A stretch of DNA of 64,000 nt from Thiohalomonas sp963783235 (GCA_963783235.1 CAWAMN010000002.1:372001-436000); one strand, 5' to 3'; shown: positions 1-9,514, counted from the first letter of the stretch. Program-made: numbers and translations. Notes: generated by a model not told the origin, from the sequence alone.

Positions 1-219
1 CCCGATGTAGGCGGTGACCCGCTGCCTCGGGATGTCCATGTTGATCTTTTGGAGTGCCTGCTTCTCCCCATAGTAGAGATCCAGATCGCGAACACGCAGG
101 GCGATCTCCTCATTGGCGAGATCAAGCTCGCGCCTCTCCCGGTCCAGCGCACTCAAGTTGAGCCCGTGGGTACCGCCCTTTTGCGACGGCTTCTCTTCGA
201 CGACAGATACATCATTCAT
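1..219 (-). CDS. pstB: Phosphate ABC transporter ATP-binding protein PstB (N-terminal part)
   Basis: Only the first 73 codons are in the window; the gene runs off the left edge. The start is the ATG reading MNDVSVVEEK, 22 bp after the pstA stop. The visible part has a 45-residue polar leader and then a typical ABC N-terminus (RVRDLDLYYGEKQAL, then VTAYIG just before the expected Walker A). PstB is the cytoplasmic ATPase that powers phosphate import through PstC/PstA. Identity rests on the start of the ABC fold plus its place directly behind pstC-pstA; the P-loop itself lies outside the window. Confidence 0.88.
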   Translation of the reverse strand, partial: MNDVSVVEEKPSQKGGTHGLNLSALDRERRELDLANEEIALRVRDLDLYYGEKQALQKINMDIPRQRVTAYIG

Positions 220-241
220 AGCGTTTTTCCGACTTGGATCG

Positions 242-1906
242 TCAGTGTTCGAGTGCGCGATATTTTTCGCGCAGGCGATTACGAATGGCGATAGCCGCCA
301 GATTGAGCACGATGATCACCAGTACCAACAGCAGTGCCGTGGCATAGACCAGCGGCCGTGCGGCCTCGACGTTGGGACTCTGAAAGCCCACGTCATAGAT
401 GTGGAAACCGAGGTGCATGAATTTTCGTTCCAGATGCAGAAACGGGAGGTTGCCATCCACGGCCAGTGAAGGGGCGAGTTTGACCACGCCAACCAGCATC
501 AACGGCGCGACCTCGCCGGCCGCACGGGCCACGGCGAGAATCAGGCCGGTCATCATCGCCGGGCTGGCCATCGGCAGAATCGTTTTCCACAGGGTCTCCG
601 CCTTCGTGGCGCCCAGCGCCAGGCTCCCCTCACGGATGGAACGGGGAATACGCGACAGGCCCTCTTCGGTGGCGACGATGACCACCGGTACCGTGAGTAG
701 CGCCAGGGTGAGCGACGCCCACAACATTCCGGGCGTGCCGAAGGTGGGGGCGGGAAGCGCCTCGGGAAAGAACAGCTGATCGATATTGCCGCCGAGGAAG
801 TAGACGAAAAAACCCAGGCCGAACACGCCGTAAACGATCGACGGCACGCCGGCAAGGTTGTTGACGGCGATCCGAATCAGCCGCACCAGCGGACCCTGCC
901 TGGCATACTCGCGCAGATAGACGGCCGCGATGACCCCGAATGGCGTCACCAGGATGGACATCAGGATAACCATCATCACGGTGCCAAAGATGGCCGGGAA
1001 AATGCCGCCTTCGGTATTGGCCTCCCGGGGATCGTCGCTGACGAATTCCCAGACCTTGGCCAGATAGAAACCGACCTTTTCAGCGGCCCCCATGGCGTTG
1101 GGCCAATACGCACGTACCACCTGGCCGAGCGGAATCTCCATTTCGCGGCCCCCCATCACCACTGCGGTCAAACTGTCGCGGCGACTGGCCTCGTAAAGGG
1201 CATTCAACTCCGTTTCCAGTTTGCCATAGCGCTGTTGGAGCGCCTCCCGTTTACCCGCGATCGCCGCCTCGGCCATCTCGGGACTGAGCCCCTCCAGCTC
1301 AAGGCCGCGTTTTTCCAGGCGAAGCTGTTCGATCTGGTAATTGATGGTCCCGATCTGTCCCTTCTCGATGGCCTCGATTTTTGCATGCAGGCGTTCGGCG
1401 CGTTCGAGGCGCTCTTTCAGTGCAGCCCTAACGTTTTCTCCCTGTGCAACAACACGTCCCTGCTCTTTTACGCTCTTGAGATAGCCGTAGAAATTCCCCC
1501 ACTCACGGCGCTCCAGAACCATGAGATCGTCGGGATAGCGCACGTCGCCCATGCGCGATTCGATGATCCAGCGAAAATCCAGGCCACCCACATCGCGATT
1601 ACCGGTTTTGACGAGCAGGCGGGTTATCGTCTCCGTCCCCTCGGGGAACTTCATGCCCGTATTCGCCAGCCGAGCCACCGGAACCTCCTCGGTCCCGTGG
1701 ATCTCACCGACCACGCGCACCACTTCACCACTCGGCTGCTTGTAATCAGTCTCCAGTACCGACTTCGGCCAGAAGTGCCCAAGCCCCCGGGAAGCGATCA
1801 GCAGCAGCAGTCCGGCCACCATCACGATGCTGACACTCACTGCCCCGGCATTGAGCCAGATCCAGGGTGTGCCTTCACGAAACCAGCTTTTTACATTCTG
1901 TCTCAT
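242..1906 (-). CDS. pstA: Phosphate ABC transporter permease PstA, long form
   Basis: Inner-membrane permease half of the PstSCAB phosphate importer. The protein is 554 aa, much longer than the ~300 aa E. coli PstA. The extra is N-terminal: one membrane helix (about residues 23-40), then a ~260-residue non-membrane region with a charged helical stretch (about 160-240), which resembles the DUF3333 extension known in many proteobacterial PstA proteins. The permease domain follows (about 300-545), with the family signature around SLALGATKAETLWKTILP. It lies 10 bp after pstC and 22 bp before pstB, so one operon behind the Pho box at 4201. Confidence 0.95.
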   Translation of the reverse strand: MRQNVKSWFREGTPWIWLNAGAVSVSIVMVAGLLLLIASRGLGHFWPKSVLETDYKQPSGEVVRVVGEIHGTEEVPVARLANTGMKFPEGTETITRLLVKTGNRDVGGLDFRWIIESRMGDVRYPDDLMVLERREWGNFYGYLKSVKEQGRVVAQGENVRAALKERLERAERLHAKIEAIEKGQIGTINYQIEQLRLEKRGLELEGLSPEMAEAAIAGKREALQQRYGKLETELNALYEASRRDSLTAVVMGGREMEIPLGQVVRAYWPNAMGAAEKVGFYLAKVWEFVSDDPREANTEGGIFPAIFGTVMMVILMSILVTPFGVIAAVYLREYARQGPLVRLIRIAVNNLAGVPSIVYGVFGLGFFVYFLGGNIDQLFFPEALPAPTFGTPGMLWASLTLALLTVPVVIVATEEGLSRIPRSIREGSLALGATKAETLWKTILPMASPAMMTGLILAVARAAGEVAPLMLVGVVKLAPSLAVDGNLPFLHLERKFMHLGFHIYDVGFQSPNVEAARPLVYATALLLVLVIIVLNLAAIAIRNRLREKYRALEH

Positions 1907-1916
1907 TGGACCCCGC

Positions 1917-4178
1917 TTACAGGCTGCTGTACTTCCGGCGCAGTCGATGCCTCACCAGTTCCGCCAGCGTATTGACGACGAAGGTGAACATGAACAGCAC
2001 CAGAGCGGCAAGGAAGAGGATTCGGTAATGAGTACTGCCCACCTCGGACTCGGGCATCTCCACCGCGATGTTGGCCGCCAGGGTACGCATACCTTCAAAG
2101 ATGGAGAGGTCCATTATCGGCGTATTGCCGGTGGCCATCAGCACGATCATGGTCTCTCCGACGGCCCGCCCCATGCCGATCATGACCGCCGAGAAAATGC
2201 CGGGGGATGCGGTCAGAATGACGACTCGGGTCAGAGTCTGCCAAGGCGTGGCGCCAAGTGCCAAAGAGCCGTTAGTCAGGTGTTTGGGGACACTGAAGAT
2301 CGCATCTTCGGTAATGGAGAAGATGGTCGGAATCACGGCGAAGCCCATCGCCAGGCCGATCACCAACGAATTTCGCTGATCGAATGAAATGCCGAGCTCG
2401 TTGGTCAGCCACTGCGGCATGTTGCCGTCGAACAGCAGTTCTTCGACGGGCACGCTCAGTGCGAAGGCCAGCCAACCGAGGAACACCACCACCGGCACCA
2501 GCAGCAGCCCTTCCCAGCCCTCCGGCACCCGGTGGCGGATCAAACCGGGCAGTTGCCGCCAGGCGAAGGCGAACAGCAGAACGCCAAGCGGCATGATCAG
2601 CAGCAGCATGAAGATGCCCGGCAGGTGGGCCTCCATCACCGGAGCCAGCCAAAGTCCCGCCAGGAAGCCGAGGATGACCGTGGGCAGCGCCTCCATGATC
2701 TCGATGGTCGGCTTCACCATGCGGCGCATTCCGGGGGCCATGAAATAGGCGGTGTAGATGGCCCCGAAGATCGCCAGGGGCATGGCCAAAAGCATCGCAT
2801 AGAAGGCGGCTTTCAGGGTTCCGAACGCCAGGGGCATCAGACTGAATTTGGGTTCGAAATCATTGGTCGAGGCCGAAGATTGCCAGATGTATTGGGATTC
2901 GGCATAGCCCTCGTAATGGACCTCGCCCCACAACGATGACCAGGAGACCTCGGGATGTTCGTTATCGACCGACCAGGCGTGGATGTTGCCCCGGGTATCT
3001 TCCACCAGCACTCGGTTGGCCCGAGGCGCCAGCGCCAGATTACGAATGGGGGAATCGCTCACCCTGTCCAGCAGCAGTGTACGCTCGGCGGTGGTGTGAT
3101 AGATGCCCAACCGCCCTTTGCGGTCGGCGGCAAGAAACCCCTTGCGACGCTCCTCAGGCTCAAGTGCCGTGATGGGCGCTGCCTGGGACTCAAAGACCCG
3201 GACTTTCTTCAGGCGATAGCGGTTTTGCTCATTGCGCACCGGGAACCACTGTGACACTTCACCGTCGGACCCACCCGCCAGGAGAGAAAAGCCGCCCAGC
3301 AGAAAATCCAGCGAGGTCAGCTCGATATCGTCGCCGGTCAGAGAAACGGTCTCGTGCAGTTGCGGTGCTTGCGGGTCTTCTATGCCGTAGTGGAGGAGTG
3401 TCCCGTCCTTGCCCGCCAGGAAAAAGCGTCGCTGATCGGGCGGGATCAGAATGTAAGCAGGCTCCACCGCTACCGAATCGATGACGCTGGCAGCGCGCTC
3501 AAGGGTGGTCTCGTCGGTAAGGAAGGAGGTTTTCTTGTCGAAAACGTTCAACCAGACCTGCCCATCGGCATCGGCCCCCACCAGCATCAGGCGCTTATCC
3601 GCGTCCCTCAGGGCCAGCCGCTTCAAGGGGGCCCCGCTATCGGCAATGATCAGGGGATTCGAGCCGTAGGGGTATTCGATCACCGGGGTCAGTGTGCGCA
3701 CATCATCGGGATAGCTCACCTTGAAGCGGTGCTTCACAATCAGGGCCCGTCCGTCTTCCAGGCCGAGAGCAACCAGACCATCCCCGACGGCCCCGAGCGC
3801 GAGGCTGCTGACATTACCTTTGACCAGAGGGATGGTCGTCATCACCTCGCCGGAATCGGTGGAGAAGAAGACGGCCTTGCCATCGCCCGTATAGCGAACC
3901 GCCATGGTGGCCTGCTCTTCCACCGCTACATGCAGGGTTTCCACCTCGGCCCCACCTGGCACCGGATAACTGTTCAGCTTCTCGATGGAAGCCGGAATAA
4001 ACAGGGGGAAGACGACGTACAGCAGGTAGAAAAAAATCAGGACGATGGCGATGATTACACTGATACCGCCGAACCCGACGGCATGGCGCGCCACTTTGTC
4101 TTTGATCATCCGCCAGCGCTGGCGGGCATCCAGGGCACTGTCGTCGAGGCTGGTCGGGAGATCGCTGAATGTTTCCAT
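1917..4178 (-). CDS. pstC: Phosphate ABC transporter permease PstC with periplasmic propeller-like insert
   Basis: Second permease of the Pst importer. I start it at the ATG reading METFSDLPTS (753 aa); a longer in-frame start at 4235 would lie inside the Pho box. One membrane helix (about residues 43-66) is followed by roughly 370 residues rich in beta repeats of WD/propeller character (e.g. GKDGTLLHYG, DGEVSQWFP), presumably periplasmic. The permease core follows (about 450-750) with SLALGATPWQTLTRVVILTA. E. coli PstC (~320 aa) lacks the insert; long forms are known in other proteobacteria. First gene of the leftward pstCAB operon. Confidence 0.94.
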   Translation of the reverse strand: METFSDLPTSLDDSALDARQRWRMIKDKVARHAVGFGGISVIIAIVLIFFYLLYVVFPLFIPASIEKLNSYPVPGGAEVETLHVAVEEQATMAVRYTGDGKAVFFSTDSGEVMTTIPLVKGNVSSLALGAVGDGLVALGLEDGRALIVKHRFKVSYPDDVRTLTPVIEYPYGSNPLIIADSGAPLKRLALRDADKRLMLVGADADGQVWLNVFDKKTSFLTDETTLERAASVIDSVAVEPAYILIPPDQRRFFLAGKDGTLLHYGIEDPQAPQLHETVSLTGDDIELTSLDFLLGGFSLLAGGSDGEVSQWFPVRNEQNRYRLKKVRVFESQAAPITALEPEERRKGFLAADRKGRLGIYHTTAERTLLLDRVSDSPIRNLALAPRANRVLVEDTRGNIHAWSVDNEHPEVSWSSLWGEVHYEGYAESQYIWQSSASTNDFEPKFSLMPLAFGTLKAAFYAMLLAMPLAIFGAIYTAYFMAPGMRRMVKPTIEIMEALPTVILGFLAGLWLAPVMEAHLPGIFMLLLIMPLGVLLFAFAWRQLPGLIRHRVPEGWEGLLLVPVVVFLGWLAFALSVPVEELLFDGNMPQWLTNELGISFDQRNSLVIGLAMGFAVIPTIFSITEDAIFSVPKHLTNGSLALGATPWQTLTRVVILTASPGIFSAVMIGMGRAVGETMIVLMATGNTPIMDLSIFEGMRTLAANIAVEMPESEVGSTHYRILFLAALVLFMFTFVVNTLAELVRHRLRRKYSSL

Positions 4179-4200
4179 GAACCTATGGTATCCGGTGAAT

Positions 4201-4239
4201 ATGACAGTTCTGTGACAACCATGTGACACGCTCATGACC
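4201..4239. promoter_or_regulatory. Pho box of four 11-bp repeats (PhoB operator) before pstC
   Basis: On the + strand TGACA occurs at 4202, 4213 and 4224 and TGACC at 4235, exactly 11 bp apart. Read on the minus strand these are TGTCA half-sites, the known PhoB tandem repeat. It sits 23-61 bp upstream of the pstC ATG. It also lies 46 bp before the divergent hydrolase gene at 4285, which it might co-regulate. Confidence 0.85.
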
Positions 4240-4284
4240 CACTGGATACAGCGACTTGCGTTTTGACGGACACGACAAAGAGGA

Positions 4285-5286
4285 ATGAACCCCGTCTTTC
4301 ATCCCAAACTGGTCAATGCCCCTGAAGGGGATCCGGGGGTTCTGGTTGAGTTTCTCTACGAGCGGCGCGCCCTGCTGTTCGATATCGGGGACAATGCGCC
4401 GCTGTCCTCCCGCACGCTATTGTCGGTCACTCACGGTTTCGTTTCACATACCCATATGGATCATTTCGTAGGGCTTGACCGGCTGATCCGGCTGCTGGTC
4501 GGGCGCGACAAGCGTCTCCATCTTTTCGGGCCGCCCGGATTCATCGAACAGGTCGGCCACAAGCTTGCGGCCTACACCTGGAACCTGGTGGACAACTATG
4601 TTTCGGATTTCGACTTGGCCGTGACGGAGCTGACCACCGATGGCCGTACCTGCCACGCGCACTATCACAGTCGTGACGCCTTTCGCCGCACCGGAGAGAG
4701 CGCATCGAGCCCCCGCGCGGACTCCTGGTGGATGAACCGCAGTTTTGTGTCCGCTACGCCATGCTCGATCACCTTATCCCCTCCGTCGCCTATCTGCTGG
4801 AGGAGAAGCGGCACATCAATATCTGGAAAAGCCGCCTCGACGAAAAGGGGCTGCGGGTAGGCCCGTGGCTGCGCGACCTGAAAGCAGCCATTCTCGCCGG
4901 AGAGGGCGATGACACCCCGATACGGGTGATGGCAAGGGAGGGGGAACGCTTGGTCAGCCTGGGTGAGTTGAGACATACCGTCGTTCGGACCGAGCCCGGC
5001 CAAAAGGTGGCCTATGTCACCGATGCCGCCAGGCACGATGCCAATGCCGAACGCATTGTCGAACTGGTCAGTGGCGCCGATATTCTCTTCATCGAAACGC
5101 CTTTTCTACAGGAGGATGCGGCCGTCGCGAGCGAAAAGAATCATCTTACTGCCGCCCGCGCCGGAGAACTGGCCCGAACTCGCCGGTGTCGGGCGCATTG
5201 TCCCGTTTCACTATTCGGCGCGGTATCCCGACGGCCAGGTACTCGCCCGGGAAGCCCAGGCCGCTTTCGAGGGATACTTGCCCTGA
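4285..5286 (+). pseudogene. RNase Z-like metallo-beta-lactamase hydrolase, two frameshifts
   Basis: The N-terminal frame carries the zinc motif SHTHMDHFVGLD (HxHxDH) near residue 53, typical of RNase Z/ElaC-like metal-dependent hydrolases. The reading then moves to another frame near 4697 (continuing RIEPPRGLLVDEPQF) and again near 5175 (continuing ELAGVGRIVPFHYSARYPDG, with a further metal-binding His). Joined, it gives about 333 aa, a normal full length. Conservation across all three frames suggests single-base sequencing errors rather than a dead gene. Divergent from pstC; substrate unknown. Confidence 0.75.
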
Positions 5287-5325
5287 CGGTCTATTGAAAG
5301 AGGGTTTTGTCCCCTCTCCCCCAGG
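5287..5325. repeat. Degenerate end of the CAGGCTGTTGAAA repeat family
   Basis: The segment right after the hydrolase stop (GGTCTATTGAAAGAGGGTTTTGTCCC, here split by position) resembles the outer 40 bp of the ~150 bp elements at 7421 and 39396. Only one end is present. Confidence 0.45.
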
Positions 5326-5393
5326 GAACACACCCTTGTAGCAGGGGAGCGGCTATCGGCCAACCGGCGTTTGCCGGCTGCAAATGCCCGCTC

Positions 5394-5747
5394 TCAGCCG
5401 CCATCCAGATCCGCATCCCCGTTGAGTTCGTCAATCTCCTCCAAAGGGGGCGGCAGGCACCGGAGCCCGGGAGGCCCTTCGGGCCACGGCGAGAAAGGAA
5501 ACGGTTTGACTTCGGTACGATAGGTCAGAAACAGAATGACCTCATAGAGCCAGGTTGCCAGCCGCTGTCCGAACTCTCTGACGCGCTCGTTGGGGCGGCC
5601 GGCAATCAGGCTGGAGCCAATCTGGAAAATCACCACGGCGCCGACGACAAATTCCGCCACGCCCCAAAGGGCTGTAAACAGCAGAACAAAGAGGACTCGT
5701 AGCCAAGCGCCGCGGGAGCGGATATTTTCCTTGAAGCTGCGTTCCAT
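5394..5747 (-). CDS. DUF4389 family membrane protein
   Basis: 117 aa. A strongly hydrophobic segment at about residues 16-46 (LRVLFVLLFTALWGVAEFVV) and a second near 66-76 (LATWLYEVILFLTY) surround GRPNERVREFGQRLATW, which matches the small DUF4389 membrane family. The C-terminus is proline-rich then acidic. Function unknown. It ends in the gap after the hydrolase and begins just 10 bp beyond the stop of the metallopeptidase gene, so the two are probably co-transcribed leftward. Confidence 0.8.
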   Translation of the reverse strand: MERSFKENIRSRGAWLRVLFVLLFTALWGVAEFVVGAVVIFQIGSSLIAGRPNERVREFGQRLATWLYEVILFLTYRTEVKPFPFSPWPEGPPGLRCLPPPLEEIDELNGDADLDGG

Positions 5748-5757
5748 GGCACTCCTT

Positions 5758-6477
5758 TCAATCGCGTCGGGCCCAGGCCGGCACTGTGCGAGCGGCTGGC
5801 CTCAGCTGCTTGTCGAGCCGCCGATAGTCGGGCTCCAGTCTTTCAACCAGCCCCCAAAACCGGGCGGAATGGTTCATGTGTACGGTATGGCAGAGTTCGT
5901 GAATAAAAAGATAGCGGACAAGGCGCGGCGGCAAAAACAGAAGGCCGCTGTTCAAGCTTATGTTTTTCCGTGCCGAACAACTACCCCAGCGTGTTTTCTG
6001 GCTACGGATGGTCACCCGCCCATACGGCAGTCCGATCTCTTCACTGACCCGATCCAGCCACGGCGGCAGATGCTCCCGCCCCTGGCTCACCAACCAACTG
6101 CGCAGCGCATCTCGCCAGCCCGACTCATCGCCGTAATGGACCCGCAAGGTGCCGTCTTGCAGTGACATGCAGCGGTTTCCGCCGTTCCGGCGCCGGTACT
6201 GGACCGGATGCCGGCTCCCCAGAGCCGCCAACTCCACGGTCTCCGGAGGAGAACTGGCTTGAGGACCGCCGTAGTCGTTGCGCACCTTCTCTACCGTACG
6301 CGCCAGCCATCTTTCATGCCGCGCCAGCAGTGTCGGCAGCTGGCGCCGGTCAAACCCGCGGGGAACAACCACCTCCACACGCCCGGGCGGAACGACCTTG
6401 AGGCGCACGTGCTTGGCACGGATGCTGGGGCGCACGCAAAAACCTTCCAGCCAACCTAAGGACGGGTCCTTGGACAT
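5758..6477 (-). CDS. YgjP-like (DUF45) zinc metallopeptidase
   Basis: 239 aa from the ATG reading MSKDPSLGWLEG; an in-frame ATG 90 bp further upstream adds a poorly conserved-looking leader. Zinc motif HELCHTVHMNHSARFW near the C-terminus (HExxH plus downstream His), preceded by KTRWGSCSARKNISLN, both typical of the YgjP/SprT-like DUF45 group (M48 clan). Cytoplasmic, no signal peptide. Such proteins are predicted metal-dependent proteases of unknown substrate. Divergent from the spermidine-synthase-like gene. Confidence 0.86.
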   Translation of the reverse strand: MSKDPSLGWLEGFCVRPSIRAKHVRLKVVPPGRVEVVVPRGFDRRQLPTLLARHERWLARTVEKVRNDYGGPQASSPPETVELAALGSRHPVQYRRRNGGNRCMSLQDGTLRVHYGDESGWRDALRSWLVSQGREHLPPWLDRVSEEIGLPYGRVTIRSQKTRWGSCSARKNISLNSGLLFLPPRLVRYLFIHELCHTVHMNHSARFWGLVERLEPDYRRLDKQLRPAARTVPAWARRD

Positions 6478-6613
6478 TGTCGGCTCCAAAACGCTACTTT
6501 TCGGCGCGCCGCCCCAATTTGCCGTGCGGCTCCTGTCTCCCAGTATATAGCGCAAAGGCAGGGGCAAGCTAAAAACCCACGGCCAACGGCCGATTAAGGG
6601 TTATGATCCCGGT

Positions 6614-7396
6614 ATGAAAAAGTACGGGGGCAGTATTATCCATCAGAGCCGGGACGCCTTTGGCGTCCTGGAGGTCGTCGAAGACCGGTTTGAGCGTACA
6701 CTTCACTTCGGCAACGACGCCAAGCAGAGCTGCACCGACATTCACTACCCCAACCGGTTGGTACTGAGCTATACCCGCGCCATGGCGGCATCACTGCTCT
6801 TCACGCCGGACCCGCGGCGGGTATTGCTGGTGGGGCTCGGCGGCGGCTCGCTGGCCAAATTCCTACTGCACCATTTCCCGGAGTGCCGGGTCGACGTTGT
6901 CGAAATCCGGAGAAAAGTCTACCGGTTGGCGCAAACCTACTTTGAGCTGCCCGATGATCCGCGCCTCACCGTTCATATCGAGGACGGGGCCTTTTTCGTG
7001 GGGTCCGCTTCACCCGAGTTCGGCGATTACGACCTTATCCTTCTCGATGCGTTTCTGGACGATGGCATCGCCAGCGATGTGTGCGGGGTACCGTTTATGG
7101 ACGATTGCCGTATGCGCCTTTCCGCGCGCGGGACCATGGCGATGAATCTATGGTCCGACGACGTCATCCGGGCCACGGACCTTCTGGAGATGATGAACGA
7201 CAGCTTTGGCCAGGTGTTGCGGCTGCCGGTCGAAGGCAAGGACAACATCATCGGGTTCGGCGGCCCGGCGATTCCGCGCGCCCGTGAACTCAAACCACTC
7301 GGCCCCCGCGCCCGCGAGCTTGCCGATGCCCTGGACGTGGAGTTTCCCGCCTTTCTGAAACGGCTTCGCAAGTACAACCGCTGGCTTTTTTCCTGA
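6614..7396 (+). CDS. Spermidine synthase-like methyltransferase-fold protein
   Basis: 260 aa. The Rossmann glycine-rich loop VLLVGLGGGSLAKFLL (about residues 73-88) is followed by VDVVEIRRKV with the acidic residue that binds the cosubstrate, and DLILLDAFLDDG. This is the polyamine aminopropyltransferase (SpeE) fold. Family members of this shorter type often lack proven aminopropyltransferase activity, so spermidine synthesis is possible but not shown. It stands alone, followed by a repeat element. Confidence 0.78.
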   Translation: MKKYGGSIIHQSRDAFGVLEVVEDRFERTLHFGNDAKQSCTDIHYPNRLVLSYTRAMAASLLFTPDPRRVLLVGLGGGSLAKFLLHHFPECRVDVVEIRRKVYRLAQTYFELPDDPRLTVHIEDGAFFVGSASPEFGDYDLILLDAFLDDGIASDVCGVPFMDDCRMRLSARGTMAMNLWSDDVIRATDLLEMMNDSFGQVLRLPVEGKDNIIGFGGPAIPRARELKPLGPRARELADALDVEFPAFLKRLRKYNRWLFS

Positions 7397-7420
7397 GGTT
7401 TAGACCGTCTTCAAGCCTCT

Positions 7421-7571
7421 CTAGTGGGCTGTTGAAAAACTCCCTCTCCCACCGGGAGAGGGGCCGGGGTGAGGGGGTTCAATGCATGGTAAGTGCCTGT
7501 TTTTCACCCCCCTCATCCTGGCCTTCTCCCTGAGGGAGAAGGGACAAAACCCTCTTTCCACAGCCTGCTAG
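7421..7571. repeat. ~150 bp palindromic repeat element (copy 1)
   Basis: Ends GGGCTGTTGAAAAA and (reverse complement) CTAGCAGGCTGTGGAAAG form terminal inverted repeats. Inside are two GC-rich hairpins, CCCTCTCCC..GGGAGAGGG and CTTCTCCCTGAGGGAGAAG. It shares both hairpins and the ends with copies at 9657 and 39396. It encodes nothing and looks like a non-autonomous (MITE-like) element. The stop codon of the next gene (7568) lies in its right end. Confidence 0.82.
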
Positions 7572-8821
7572 ACGCGATCACGGCGTCGCTCCCTCGACCA
7601 GGCCAGCCCGGCCAACAGCAACGCCCCGGCGATGATTCCAAAAGCCACCCACAGGTTCTGCAACTCATTGGGCGCAAACAGCAGCACCATGCCGAGCCCA
7701 AGCATCATCATCCCCGACAGGAGCTTAAGCACCCGCCCCTCCTCCGGCTGGAGCTTGCGGCTGCCCAGGCTATAGGTGAAAACGCCCACGATCGCCGCCA
7801 GCGGCAGGACATAGACCAGGTTGTAGAGCAGCAGATAGAGGTAATAGCCGGCACCGGGCAGATTCTCCAGCGTCAGAATCCGCGTATAGAGCATAGGCAA
7901 CCCCGAGGTGCACAACAGCTCATAACTGTTGGCGGCTACGGCCAGAGCTACGGTTCCCAACAGAAGGGTGGGCAACCGGTCCGCATGCAACAAGCCTCGC
8001 ATTCGGCGATAGAGATTGGGCTTGGCCTCCTCCGCGATGGACAGGCTCGGTCCCACCCCGGGACGAAAGTAATCCTTGATATTGAGTGCCGCCATCACCA
8101 CGGCCACCAGGCCGGCTCCCAGAGTGACTGCCCGCAGCTGTCCGAACAGCAGAAAAACATTCAGCCAGGCCGCCATGAACAGAAAGTAAATCAGGCCGGA
8201 GAAGAAGATGAAGACACCGCCGATAAGCAGCATACGCCGGCGATTGTGCACATGGATCAGGAGGCTCAGCAGAAACAGCAGCACGAAGAAGGCGCAGGGA
8301 TTGAAGGCGTCAAGACCGGCAATCGCAACCGTGATAGCTGGCAGTGAGAGCCCTTCGAGTCCGGCCAGGGCCTCCGGCGCCTCCAGCGAAGGACCTGCCC
8401 TCGCGATTGCAACGTGACCGGTTGCGGCCTGTGTGCGACACGCCTCCAAGCTACTTTCGAGTTGTCGGCCGAGGCCGTCCGGAGCGTCAAAGCCCACCAC
8501 TCGATTGCCGCAGAAGAAAAATGCCGGAACCGAACTCGCCTCCTCCCCGAAAAGGGCCGACATCTCCCGGTACCGGGCGCGGTTATCCTCCGAGCCGGTC
8601 ACCTCCAACGAATGCAGTTCGAGCCATGGCCGGTCTTCGGCCATATCGTCGACGAAGGGTTTGGCCTCCAGGCAGTGGGGGCAGAAACGCGACCAGAAGA
8701 AATAGAGATGGACCGTGACTTCGCCCGAGTCGGTCTCCACCCAAATCGGTGACTCCCTCTCAACGGCACTCGAAGCCATCGCAGATAGCAACAGAAGCAG
8801 AAATCCGACCCAACGAACCAT
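7568..8821 (-). CDS. Thioredoxin-domain / DsbD-like membrane fusion protein
   Basis: 417 aa. Signal peptide (VGFLLLLLSAMASSA), then a periplasmic thioredoxin-like domain with SRFCPHCLEAKPFVDD (CxxC, about residue 50). From about 135 come six to eight membrane helices of the CcdA/DsbD type with DAFNPCAFFVLLFL and a second cysteine motif LLCTSGLPML. It probably carries electrons across the inner membrane to a periplasmic thiol partner, like DsbD or ScsB. The stop codon overlaps the end of the repeat element. Exact client unknown. Confidence 0.85.
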   Translation of the reverse strand: MVRWVGFLLLLLSAMASSAVERESPIWVETDSGEVTVHLYFFWSRFCPHCLEAKPFVDDMAEDRPWLELHSLEVTGSEDNRARYREMSALFGEEASSVPAFFFCGNRVVGFDAPDGLGRQLESSLEACRTQAATGHVAIARAGPSLEAPEALAGLEGLSLPAITVAIAGLDAFNPCAFFVLLFLLSLLIHVHNRRRMLLIGGVFIFFSGLIYFLFMAAWLNVFLLFGQLRAVTLGAGLVAVVMAALNIKDYFRPGVGPSLSIAEEAKPNLYRRMRGLLHADRLPTLLLGTVALAVAANSYELLCTSGLPMLYTRILTLENLPGAGYYLYLLLYNLVYVLPLAAIVGVFTYSLGSRKLQPEEGRVLKLLSGMMMLGLGMVLLFAPNELQNLWVAFGIIAGALLLAGLAWSRERRRDRV

Positions 8822-9132
8822 AACCTGCCTTTATGGTTTAAAACGAATGCGACCCAATGAAAATGCGCCATTTGGACGCATTCCATCACGCTCTTCCGGA
8901 CTTTGCCGCGCTTCTTTACGTCCGGTTATCGCTTTATCTACAGATACTTATATTCCTTAATCAGAACGAAACGGTATCTTCACGGGTTTGTAACCCTGTT
9001 CACGTAGACTCTCTGGCAAACGGTCACACATCGACTAGGTTTATGGAAAACCTGTTTTGAGTTTCCGGAAAACACCACCTCCCGTGAAACCGACAGAGAA
9101 TACAAAAAAGTAGACAACGCAGGGACCGATAA
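8822..9132. other. Intergenic region, no gene seen
   Basis: 311 bp, more AT-rich than its surroundings, between the divergent thioredoxin/DsbD and PilZ genes. It must hold both promoters. I see no convincing ORF, terminator or repeat. Confidence 0.6.
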
Positions 9133-9486
9133 ATGCTGAACGCACACTCAAAAGATGGGAAGCTGCACCTGATCCTCAACTATCGCCCGCTGGGCCTGGT
9201 TCGAGCCACCGCCAAGACGATTGGGGACTCCGGGATGGCGGTCGAGACCGGATGCATAATGCTGCCCGGTAAAGCCGAGGTGGAGGTCACTTTCTCCTAC
9301 CGCCAGGAAGGACGCAACCGGGTGTACCGGATCCCCGCCCGGGTGACGCGCTCGGAACCCGGCGAAACCCGCCTGGAGTTCGACCGTGAAGGGCAGGCGG
9401 CCATTCGAACCCTTTTGGGCCGGTCCCCGTCAGTGGCGCAGCAGGCGACGCCCGCCTGGCGAGGAAACGTACCGCTCAGCGCATAG
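9133..9486 (+). CDS. PilZ domain protein
   Basis: 117 aa, essentially one PilZ-like beta-barrel: LRVRNYRPLG-type opening (here LILNYRPLGLVRATAKTIGDSGMAVE), VEVTFSYR, then RIPARVTRSEPGETRLEF. PilZ domains bind cyclic di-GMP, but the usual RxxxR motif is not clearly present here, so binding is uncertain. It stands alone and is followed closely by a strong terminator. Confidence 0.72.
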   Translation: MLNAHSKDGKLHLILNYRPLGLVRATAKTIGDSGMAVETGCIMLPGKAEVEVTFSYRQEGRNRVYRIPARVTRSEPGETRLEFDREGQAAIRTLLGRSPSVAQQATPAWRGNVPLSA

Positions 9487-9514
9487 ACCCGCCGAATCCA
9501 ATCGAATTCATACG

